A stretch of 64,000 bases of DNA, from the NCBI RefSeq assembly GCF_049354825.1, contig NZ_CP186480.1, positions 434,001-498,000 on the forward strand, in the 5' to 3' direction. Shown here in pieces: positions 52,475-64,000 of this stretch (positions are counted from its first letter, which is position 1; every line of letters starts with the position of its first letter). This stretch comes from Novosphingobium sp049354825. GTDB taxonomy: Bacteria; Pseudomonadota; Alphaproteobacteria; Sphingomonadales; Sphingomonadaceae. A program made the position numbers and the translations under genes. The notes beneath the pieces are model-generated. The model did not search any database. It had not been told where the DNA came from and was given only the letters and a program-made list of their open reading frames with translations.

Positions 52475-54601
52475 ATGAGCGAGCGGGTCGAACGGTCGGG
52501 ACTGCAGGTCGATGCCGCCCTGGTGCATTTCGTAGAGGCAGAGGTGCTGGCCCCGCTCGGCGCCGATGCGGCCGCGTTCTGGCATGGCTTCGCAGCGCTT
52601 TTGGCCGAATTCGCGCCCCGCAATCGCGCCTTGCTGGCCCGGCGCGACGACTTGCAGGCGCAGATCGACGCCTGGCACGGCGCGCGCGCCGGCGAGCCTG
52701 TCGACATGGCCGAATACACCGATTTCCTCACCGCGATCGGCTATCTCGTACCTGAGCCGGATCCGTTCGTCATCACCACCCAGAACGTCGATCCCGAAGT
52801 CGCCGGGCTGGCCGGGCCGCAGCTGGTGGTACCGGTGCTCAACGCCCGCTTTCTCCTCAACGCAGCCAACGCGCGCTGGGGGAGCCTGTACGACGCCTAT
52901 TACGGCACCGATGCGCTGGCTGCGCCCCCGGCGCGGCCGGGCGGATACGATGAAGAACGCGGCGCGGCGGTGATCGCGGCGGCGCGTGCGTTCCTGGACC
53001 TGGCGCTGCCGCTCGACGGGGCGAGCTGGTCGGACTGGGACGGGGAAGGCGTGCCGGCGCTGTGCGAGCCAGCGTGGTACGTCGGCACGACCGCGCGCGG
53101 ACTGCTGTTCGCACACCACGGCCTGCATATCGAGGTGGTCCAGGACCGCGACCACCCGATCGGCAGGGCTGATCCCGCCGGCATCGCCGATGTCGTGCTG
53201 GAAGCGGCGCTGACCACGATCGTCGACCTGGAGGATTCGGTCGCGGCGGTCGATGCCGCGGACAAGCTGGCGGCCTATCGCAACTGGCTGGGCGTGATCC
53301 GCGGCGACCTTGCCGACACGTTTGAAAAGGGCGGGCAAATCCAGACGCGTGAACTGGCGCCCGACCGTCCCTGCGCCGGTTCGGACGGAACCGAGGCAGC
53401 GCTGCGCGGCCGCAGCCTGCTGTTCGTGCGCAACGTCGGCCACTTGATGACCAACCCGGCGATCCTGCTGCCCGATGGCGGCGAAGTGCCCGAGGGGATC
53501 ATGGACGCGGTCGTTACCGGCGCGATCGGCGCGCACGACGTAAAGGCGCTGGGCAGGCATCGCAATTCGCCGGCCGGATCGATCTATATCGTCAAGCCCA
53601 AGATGCACGGCCCGGAAGAGTGCGCCTTCGCCAACGACCTGTTCGATTCCGTGGAAGACCTGCTGGGCCTGCCGCGGCACACGATCAAGGTCGGCGTCAT
53701 GGACGAGGAGCGCCGCACCAGCGCCAACCTTGCGGCCTGCATCCACACAGTGAAGGACCGCCTCGTCTTCATCAACACCGGCTTTCTCGATCGCACCGGT
53801 GACGAGATCCATACCTCGATGCGGGCCGGAGCGATGGTGCGCAAGGGAGCGATGAAGCAATCAACCTGGATCGACGCTTACGAGCGCCGCAACGTCCTGA
53901 TCGGGCTTGCCCACGGGCTGTCCGGCAAGGCGCAGATCGGCAAGGGCATGTGGGCCGCCCCCGACAAGATGCACGAGATGATGGTGCAGAAAATCGCGCA
54001 CCCGCAGGCCGGCGCCAGCACTGCCTGGGTGCCGTCGCCCACCGCGGCGACGCTCCACGCCATGCATTACCACCAGGTCGGCGTGTTCGACGCCCAGCGC
54101 GAGCTGGAGGACACGGCGATGCCGCCGCTCTCGGCGTTGCTTACGATCCCTCTGGCAGAGGGCGCCAACTGGTCCGAGGACGACATCCGAGACGAGCTCG
54201 ACAACAATGCGCAAGGGCTGCTCGGCTACGTCGTGCGCTGGGTCGAGCAGGGGGTGGGGTGCTCGAAGGTGCCCGACCTCGACGACGTCGGGTTGATGGA
54301 GGACCGCGCCACCCTGCGCATTTCCAGCCAGCACATGGCCAACTGGCTGCTTCACGGGGTCGCCACCGAGGGCCAGGTCATGGACGCGATGAAGCGGATG
54401 GCGGCCAAGGTCGACGCGCAGAACGCCGGCGATCCCGCCTATCGGCCGATGGTTGGCAACTGGGACACCAGCCACGCCTTCCGCGCCGCCTGCGACCTGG
54501 TGTTCAAGGGCGCCGAGCAGCCGTCCGGCTATACCGAGCCGCTGCTTCACGAATGGCGCCGCCGCTTCAAGGCCGATGTGGGGGCGAATAGGGCGGGATA
54601 A
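52475..54601 (+). CDS. glcB: Malate synthase G
   Basis: A 708-residue malate synthase of the G type, which condenses glyoxylate and acetyl-CoA in the glyoxylate route. Family segments are LNAANARWGSLYDAYYGTD, IVDLEDSVAAVDA, SIYIVKPKMHGPEE and GKGMWAAPDKMHEMM, with the metal-binding glutamate and aspartate in the barrel. Isocitrate lyase is not in the window. The ATG at 52475 has AAGAGGA 5 bases upstream. It is divergent from the ast operon, with 170 bases between. Confidence 0.97.
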   Translation: MSERVERSGLQVDAALVHFVEAEVLAPLGADAAAFWHGFAALLAEFAPRNRALLARRDDLQAQIDAWHGARAGEPVDMAEYTDFLTAIGYLVPEPDPFVITTQNVDPEVAGLAGPQLVVPVLNARFLLNAANARWGSLYDAYYGTDALAAPPARPGGYDEERGAAVIAAARAFLDLALPLDGASWSDWDGEGVPALCEPAWYVGTTARGLLFAHHGLHIEVVQDRDHPIGRADPAGIADVVLEAALTTIVDLEDSVAAVDAADKLAAYRNWLGVIRGDLADTFEKGGQIQTRELAPDRPCAGSDGTEAALRGRSLLFVRNVGHLMTNPAILLPDGGEVPEGIMDAVVTGAIGAHDVKALGRHRNSPAGSIYIVKPKMHGPEECAFANDLFDSVEDLLGLPRHTIKVGVMDEERRTSANLAACIHTVKDRLVFINTGFLDRTGDEIHTSMRAGAMVRKGAMKQSTWIDAYERRNVLIGLAHGLSGKAQIGKGMWAAPDKMHEMMVQKIAHPQAGASTAWVPSPTAATLHAMHYHQVGVFDAQRELEDTAMPPLSALLTIPLAEGANWSEDDIRDELDNNAQGLLGYVVRWVEQGVGCSKVPDLDDVGLMEDRATLRISSQHMANWLLHGVATEGQVMDAMKRMAAKVDAQNAGDPAYRPMVGNWDTSHAFRAACDLVFKGAEQPSGYTEPLLHEWRRRFKADVGANRAG

Positions 54602-54724
54602 CTGCCCCCGGCCCGTGCCCGCCGCCATTGCAGCGCGGGCAGGGGCGCCCCATATTCGCATCCAAGGCCCCGTGGCCGCCGGAGTTGCGCGATCGGCGGC
54701 GCCGGCATGTGGATCGGACATCTT

Positions 54725-57154
<2,430 letters not shown>

Positions 57155-57293
57155 TTCGCCGCAGCGCAGCGAATCGGGCGCGGGAGCCGATGGTGCATCG
57201 CAATAATTCGCGCCTCGGCGCCGTGGTGGCTCGATTCGCCTCTAAAACGGCTGAAAAACGTGGATAATTGCTGGTAACCGACACGAATTCGCT

Positions 57294-57322
57294 TTGACAC
57301 GCGGCGCGAATACGGCTTGTCT
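57294..57322 (+). promoter_or_regulatory. Candidate hupB promoter
   Basis: A perfect -35 hexamer TTGACA (57294-57299) lies 90 bases before hupB. The -10 at the right spacing (TTGTCT) is weak, so the start site is uncertain. A GATTCGC/GCGAATC inverted repeat (57153-57175) just after lon may be a weak terminator. Confidence 0.4.
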
Positions 57323-57389
57323 CCGGCCACCCGTGCGGGTCGTCCGCACGAGCTCAGTTTTCGAACCAATCAGGTAGGGGGTTCCCGGA

Positions 57390-57662
57390 ATGAACAAGAA
57401 CGATCTCATCGGCGCCGTCGCGGACTCGAGCGGCCTTTCGCGCAGCCAGGCCAGCCAGGCTGTCGAGGGCGTGTTCGACGCGATCTCGGGCGCGCTGAAG
57501 AAGGGCGACGAAGTCCGCCTCGTCGGCTTCGGCACGTTCTCGGTCGCCAAGCGCAAGGCCTCGACCGGGCGCAACCCGCGCACTGGCGAGCCCATGCAGA
57601 TCAAGGCCTCGACCCAGCCGAAGTTCAAGGCCGGCAAGGGCCTGAAGGACTCGGTTAACTGA
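57390..57662 (+). CDS. hupB: DNA-binding protein HU
   Basis: A 90-residue nucleoid protein of the HU family. The signature segments VRLVGFGTFSVAKRKA and TGRNPRTGEPMQIKA (the DNA-binding arm) are complete, and the N-terminus MNKNDLIGAVAD is typical. It sits downstream of lon with its own intergenic region of 235 bases, so it is probably transcribed separately. A long hairpin follows. Confidence 0.97.
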   Translation: MNKNDLIGAVADSSGLSRSQASQAVEGVFDAISGALKKGDEVRLVGFGTFSVAKRKASTGRNPRTGEPMQIKASTQPKFKAGKGLKDSVN

Positions 57663-57704
57663 TCGGGCCCGGCCCGGCCTGACGGCGGAGCCGAAGCGAA
57701 ATCG

Positions 57705-57740
57705 GGCGCCGCGCTTGCCGACAGGCAGGCGCGGCGCCTT
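57705..57740 (+). terminator. Long hairpin after hupB, probable terminator
   Basis: A 15-bp stem (57705-57719 with 57724-57738, one G-U pair) with a GACA tetraloop, followed only by TTCG. The T-tract is poor, so termination may need a factor. Confidence 0.6.
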
Positions 57741-57805
57741 CGCGTTGGGGACAGCGTGCGCAAGTGCTGGACCTGGGCGCCCACGCTCCCTATATTGCCG
57801 CGGCG

Positions 57806-58087
57806 ATGAACCGGATCATCCTAGCCCTCCTGGCGCTTTTCGCCGGCCTCGTTTCCGAGGTCGTGCCCGCGCAGGCGCGGATGGCGGGTCTGGGCGATGC
57901 GGAAATCGGCGCGGTCGAGTATGTCCGCGGCGGAACCCGCCAGGCTGCCGACCAGATCGCCGGCGTGCAGGCCGCGCCCGCGCCGCGCTCCAAGGGCCAG
58001 GGCGACGTCAGGGGCCCGCGCCCGCAGCCGCGCCCCCCGGTCTACATTCCAACGGTCCAGTTCGGCGCCGATCGCGCGTACGAATAG
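57806..58087 (+). CDS. Small secreted hypothetical protein
   Basis: A 93-residue protein with a signal peptide (hydrophobic residues 4-18, cleavage near AQA) and a polar, proline- and arginine-rich mature part ending PPVYIPTVQFGADRAYE. No family recognised and no cysteines. The ATG at 57806 is chosen at the signal peptide start; TATATT about 15 bases upstream could be part of a promoter. It lies between hupB and secA on the same strand. Confidence 0.5.
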   Translation: MNRIILALLALFAGLVSEVVPAQARMAGLGDAEIGAVEYVRGGTRQAADQIAGVQAAPAPRSKGQGDVRGPRPQPRPPVYIPTVQFGADRAYE

Positions 58088-58185
58088 CCGTCTACCCGCA
58101 TACCGCCTGACCGCTCGTTCCGGCACGCATCCGCGGCCGCAGGACTGCAGCGCACCCTTTTACTCCCAAACACCAGGAATTCCGC

Positions 58186-60903
<2,718 letters not shown>

Positions 60904-60933
60904 GCCGCGCTTCGGGGGAGGAGAGGCTGACCG

Positions 60934-61668
60934 ATGATCCTGATCGCCGGCTTCTTCATCACCGCGCTTCTCTACGCCTCTGTCGGCTTCGGCGGCGGAT
61001 CGACGTACAACGCGCTGCTGGCGCTGAGCGGGTTCGACTACCGGCTGCTGCCGATCGTCAGCCTGGCCTGCAACATCGTGGTCGTCAGCGCCAGCACCGT
61101 CCAGTTCGCGCGCGCGGGCGTCACCCCGTGGCGCAAGGCGCTGACTCTGTCGCTGCTGGCGGCGCCGGCAGCGTTTCTCGGCGGGCTGACGCCGATCCGG
61201 CAGGAGACCTTCCTGGTCGTGCTCGGCCTCAGCCTGGTCGCGGCGGGGCTGGCGCTGCTGCTGCCGCGCGCCGCAGAGCGCGAGCAGCGCCCGCTGCCGA
61301 TCGCGCGTCTCGCGCCGGTCGCGGCGGTGCCGCTGGGCTACCTGGCGGGGCTGGTGGGTATTGGCGGCGGCATCTTCTTCGCGCCGCTACTGCACCTTGC
61401 GCGGTGGGCCGGGGCGCGGCAGATCGCGGCGACGACGGCGCTGTTCATCCTCATCAACTCGGTCACCGGGCTGCTGGGCCAGCTCGCCAAGTCCGGGCCA
61501 GCGGCGTTCGGTCAGGCCGCGGCCGCGCATTGGCCGCTGCTGATCGCGGTGATCGCGGGCGGGCAGATCGGCACGCACCTGGCGGTGCGGCTGCTGCCGG
61601 AGAGGGTCATCCGCTGGCTGACCGCGGCGCTGACCGTCTACGCCGGCTCCCGGCTGCTGCTGGGCTGA
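60934..61668 (+). CDS. TSUP (TauE/SafE) family membrane permease
   Basis: A 244-residue polytopic protein with about eight hydrophobic helices of the TauE/SafE family, which move sulphite, sulphoacetate or other organic anions. The family motif appears twice, as VGFGGGSTYNAL near the start and GLVGIGGGIFFAPLL in the second half. Substrate unknown, and no sulphur genes are adjacent. GGGGAGGAGAGG is a strong Shine-Dalgarno before the ATG. Confidence 0.88.
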   Translation: MILIAGFFITALLYASVGFGGGSTYNALLALSGFDYRLLPIVSLACNIVVVSASTVQFARAGVTPWRKALTLSLLAAPAAFLGGLTPIRQETFLVVLGLSLVAAGLALLLPRAAEREQRPLPIARLAPVAAVPLGYLAGLVGIGGGIFFAPLLHLARWAGARQIAATTALFILINSVTGLLGQLAKSGPAAFGQAAAAHWPLLIAVIAGGQIGTHLAVRLLPERVIRWLTAALTVYAGSRLLLG

Positions 61669-61704
61669 ATCGGCGCGCGCCCGAGAGTTGTGGCCCGAAA
61701 CGCG

Positions 61705-61732
61705 AAAAGCCCGCCGTTTCCGGCGGGCTTTT
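61705..61732. terminator. Bidirectional intrinsic terminator
   Basis: AAAAGCCCGCCG, loop TTTC, CGGCGGGCTTTT: a perfect 12-bp stem with A- and T-runs on both sides, between the TSUP gene and the minus-strand tRNA-Asn. Confidence 0.9.
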
Positions 61733-61740
61733 GCAAAATC

Positions 61741-61815
61741 TGGCTCCCCGAGTTGGATTCGAACCAACGACCAAGTGATTAACAGTCACCTACTCTACCG
61801 CTGAGCTATCGGGGA
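61741..61815 (-). tRNA. tRNA-Asn (GTT)
   Basis: Read on the minus strand: acceptor TCCCCGA with TCGGGGA, discriminator G and encoded CCA (61743-61741). The anticodon GTT is at 61783-61781 in the loop CTGTTAA, and the T-loop is GGTTCGAATCC. It lies downstream of nadK on the same strand. Confidence 0.97.
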
Positions 61816-61884
61816 GCAGCCCTCAGGCAGGGGTGCGCCTATAACAGCGCGCGCCCGCTTGGCAAGAGCATCCGCGCGGGCAAT

Positions 61885-62661
61885 TCACGACTGGAACTGT
61901 TCGGCGAAAATCCGTTCCTCCAGGCTCTTGCCGGGATCGAACAGCAACGTCAGCTGGCGCTCACGCGCGACACGGACGCGCACCTCGTGGACGTCGCGCA
62001 GCTCCTTCTGGTCGGCCACGGCAGCGACGGGGCGCTTTTCAGGCTCGAGCACGCGGAAAGCGATCTCGTAATTGTCGGGAAGAATCGCACCGCGCCAGCG
62101 CCGCGGGCGGAACGGGCTGATCGGCGTCAGCGCCAGCATCGCGGAACCCAGCGGCAGGATGGGCCCGTTCGCGGACAAGTTGTAGGCCGTGGAGCCAACC
62201 GGCGTGGCCACCAGGATGCCGTCGCCGGCCAGTTCCGGCAGCCTGACCTTGCCGTTGACGCTCACCTCCAGCTTGGCGGTCTGGCGGGTTTCGCGCAGCA
62301 GCGAGACTTCGTTGATGGCGCAGAAGGTGGCCTCCTCGCCGCTGCCGGTGGTGGCGGCCATCAGCAGCGGGTTGACCGCGATGCGGCGCGCGCGCGCCAC
62401 CCGGTCGGCCAGGCTGCGGCGGCTGGCCTGGCGGTTCATGATGAAGCCGATCGTGCCCCAGTTCATCCCGTAGGCCGGGATGACCCGTCCATCGTCGAGC
62501 ATGTGGTGGAGGGTCTGCAGCATGAAGCCGTCGCCGCCCAGTACGACCGCGACCTCGGCTTCGGCGAGCGGCACGAACTGCGCCTCCTCGGCCAGCGCAG
62601 CGGCGGCGTCCTGCGCACGGGCGGTGGGCGAGGCGATCAGGGCAAGGCGCGGCTGGTCCAT
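61885..62661 (-). CDS. nadK: NAD kinase
   Basis: A 258-residue NAD kinase, the sole route to NADP. The GGDG motif is at 42-45 (VVLGGDGFML), followed by NEVSLLRE and the GSTAYNLSANGP loop. Length is at the short end but complete. ATG 62661 is used because the family begins close to this point; an in-frame start 12 codons upstream is less likely. It lies 36 bases from the mfd stop, on the same strand. Confidence 0.95.
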   Translation of the reverse strand: MDQPRLALIASPTARAQDAAAALAEEAQFVPLAEAEVAVVLGGDGFMLQTLHHMLDDGRVIPAYGMNWGTIGFIMNRQASRRSLADRVARARRIAVNPLLMAATTGSGEEATFCAINEVSLLRETRQTAKLEVSVNGKVRLPELAGDGILVATPVGSTAYNLSANGPILPLGSAMLALTPISPFRPRRWRGAILPDNYEIAFRVLEPEKRPVAAVADQKELRDVHEVRVRVARERQLTLLFDPGKSLEERIFAEQFQS

Positions 62662-62697
62662 GACCGAAAGGCTAGGGACGGGGGCGGGTTTTGGCAA

Positions 62698-64000
62698 TCA
62701 CGCCGCCTTCGTCTCCTCGCGTGTCCTGCTCGCGATCTGGCTGAGGCCCTTGGTCAGCTGCATCAGCCCGTTAAGTCGCGCCCTTGGATCGCCCCAGGCG
62801 CGGTTGACGACCAGCTTGTGGTCGGGGCGCAGCTTGATGGTGCCCTCGAGACGCGCAGCGTAGGCGACCAGCCCGGCGGGATCGGGAAACTCGTCGTTGT
62901 GGAAGGTAACCAGCGTGCCTTTCGCCCCGACGTCGATCTTGGCGATATTGGCATCGATCGCCTGGCGCTTGATCCCGATCAGCTTGACCAGGTTGGCGGT
63001 CGCGGCGGGCAGCTTGCCGAAGCGGTCGATCATCTCGGCGCTGATGGCCTCGATCTCGCGGGCGTCGTCGGCGTCGTTGAGGCGGCGATAGAGCGCCATG
63101 CGGACGGCAAGGTCGGGAACGTACTCTTCCGGGATCATGATCGGCGCGTCGACCGTGATCTGCGGGCTGAATCGCTCACGCTCCCTCGACAGGCCGATCT
63201 CGCCCGCCCTGGCGGCAAGGATCGCGTCTTCTAGCATCGACTGGTACAATTCGAAGCCGACTTCGCGGATATGGCCCGACTGCTCATCGCCCAGCAGGTT
63301 GCCCGCGCCGCGAATGTCGAGGTCGTGGCTGGCAAGCTGGAAACCCGCGCCCAGGCTGTCCAGATCGCCCAGCACCTTGAGGCGCTTTTCAGCGACTTCG
63401 GACAGCTGCGTGTCGGCCGGATGGGTCAGGTACGCATAGGCCCGCAGCTTGGAGCGCCCGACGCGCCCGCGCAGCTGATAGAGCTGGGCCAGGCCGAAAC
63501 GGTCGGCGCGGTGGATGATGATCGTATTGGCGCTGGGAATGTCGAGCCCGCTTTCCACGATCGTGGTCGACAGCAGGACGTCGTACTTCTTTTCATAGAA
63601 CGCGCCCATTCGCTCCTCGACCTCGGTCGGGCTCATCTGGCCATGGGCGGAGACGGAGCGCACTTCGGGCACGGTATTGCGCAGCCATTCCTCGACTTCG
63701 GCCATGTCGGCGATGCGCGGGACGACGATGAAGGACTGGCCGCCGCGATGATGCTCGCGCAGCAGCGCCTCGCGCATCACCATGTCGTCCCATTCCATGA
63801 CGTAGGTCCTGACCGCCAGGCGGTCGACCGGCGGGGTCTGGATCGTGGACAGCTCGCGCAGGCCCGACATCGCCATCTGCAGCGTCCGCGGGATCGGCGT
63901 GGCGGTCAGCGTCAGGACATGGACGTCGGCGCGCAGCTGCTTGAGCTTTTCCTTGTGCGTGACGCCGAAGCGCTGCTCCTCGTCGACGATCACGAGGCCG
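62698..64000 (-). CDS. mfd: Transcription-repair coupling factor Mfd (C-terminal part, cut by window edge)
   Basis: The C-terminal 434 residues of Mfd, which removes stalled RNA polymerase from DNA damage and recruits UvrA. The frame is open to the right edge. Helicase motifs visible are VDEEQRFGV (motif II), TLTATPIPRTLQ (III), the translocation motif TTIVESGLDIPSANTI and YQLRGRVGRSKLRAY (VI), followed by the RPA-style C-terminal domain. The N-terminal UvrB-like and RNA-polymerase-interaction domains lie outside the window. Confidence 0.97.
   Translation of the reverse strand, partial: GLVIVDEEQRFGVTHKEKLKQLRADVHVLTLTATPIPRTLQMAMSGLRELSTIQTPPVDRLAVRTYVMEWDDMVMREALLREHHRGGQSFIVVPRIADMAEVEEWLRNTVPEVRSVSAHGQMSPTEVEERMGAFYEKKYDVLLSTTIVESGLDIPSANTIIIHRADRFGLAQLYQLRGRVGRSKLRAYAYLTHPADTQLSEVAEKRLKVLGDLDSLGAGFQLASHDLDIRGAGNLLGDEQSGHIREVGFELYQSMLEDAILAARAGEIGLSRERERFSPQITVDAPIMIPEEYVPDLAVRMALYRRLNDADDAREIEAISAEMIDRFGKLPAATANLVKLIGIKRQAIDANIAKIDVGAKGTLVTFHNDEFPDPAGLVAYAARLEGTIKLRPDHKLVVNRAWGDPRARLNGLMQLTKGLSQIASRTREETKAA

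Overview
The window is a GC-rich, gene-dense bacterial chromosome segment, most likely from a sphingomonad alphaproteobacterium (Novosphingobium or a close relative). This is inferred from several features. ssrA is a circularly permuted two-piece tmRNA with an (A)ANDNEALALAA tag. There is a DivL-type kinase whose phospho-acceptor histidine is replaced by tyrosine. Recombinational repair is of the AddAB type. The bamA-skp-fabZ cluster lacks lpxD and lpxA, as expected for a lineage that uses glycosphingolipids instead of LPS. No prophage, insertion sequence, CRISPR array or plasmid-type module is visible; the content is core chromosome, with many 1-11 base start/stop overlaps that imply translational coupling.

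Layout. 1-2.2 kb: tail of an EAL phosphodiesterase, a DUF3147 membrane protein, a peroxiredoxin and a DUF922 secreted protein. 2.2-15.6 kb: a secreted hypothetical protein, ahcY behind a perfect palindrome, then divL-tsaE-amgK-murU-addB-addA-trxA (cell-cycle signalling, t6A tRNA modification, peptidoglycan sugar recycling, double-strand-break repair). 15.6-18.5 kb (minus): argJ with an inositol-monophosphatase-family gene, and rlmB. 18.6-20.6 kb: tRNA-Tyr, psd-pssA (phosphatidylethanolamine synthesis) and a small minus-strand membrane protein whose upstream region carries an SOS-box-like site and two DnaA-box-like sites. 20.7-32.9 kb: rpsB-tsf, pyrH-frr-uppS-cdsA-dxr-rseP-bamA-skp-fabZ, a P-loop kinase and rpmE: translation factors followed by envelope and isoprenoid genes. 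33.0-39.7 kb: PilZ protein, tRNA-His, a leucine/amino-acid dehydrogenase and ccmCDEFGHI for cytochrome c maturation. 39.8-43.6 kb: kup and a DEAD-box RNA helicase. 43.6-47.1 kb (minus): lemA, two TPM-domain genes, a Nudix hydrolase and an SDR. 47.3-48.7 kb: mscL, ssrA, a GFA-family protein and a small membrane protein. 48.8-52.3 kb (minus): M20 hydrolase-astA-astB (arginine succinyltransferase pathway). 52.5-61.7 kb: glcB, lon, hupB, a small secreted protein, secA and a TSUP permease. 61.7-64.0 kb (minus): tRNA-Asn, nadK and the C-terminal part of mfd.

The points most worth a second look are the palindrome before ahcY, the tyrosine-substituted DivL, the SOS/DnaA-box intergenic region next to a small membrane protein, the possible attenuator before rpsB, the missing lpx genes in the bamA cluster, and an M20 hydrolase coupled to astA where a succinylglutamate desuccinylase might be expected.
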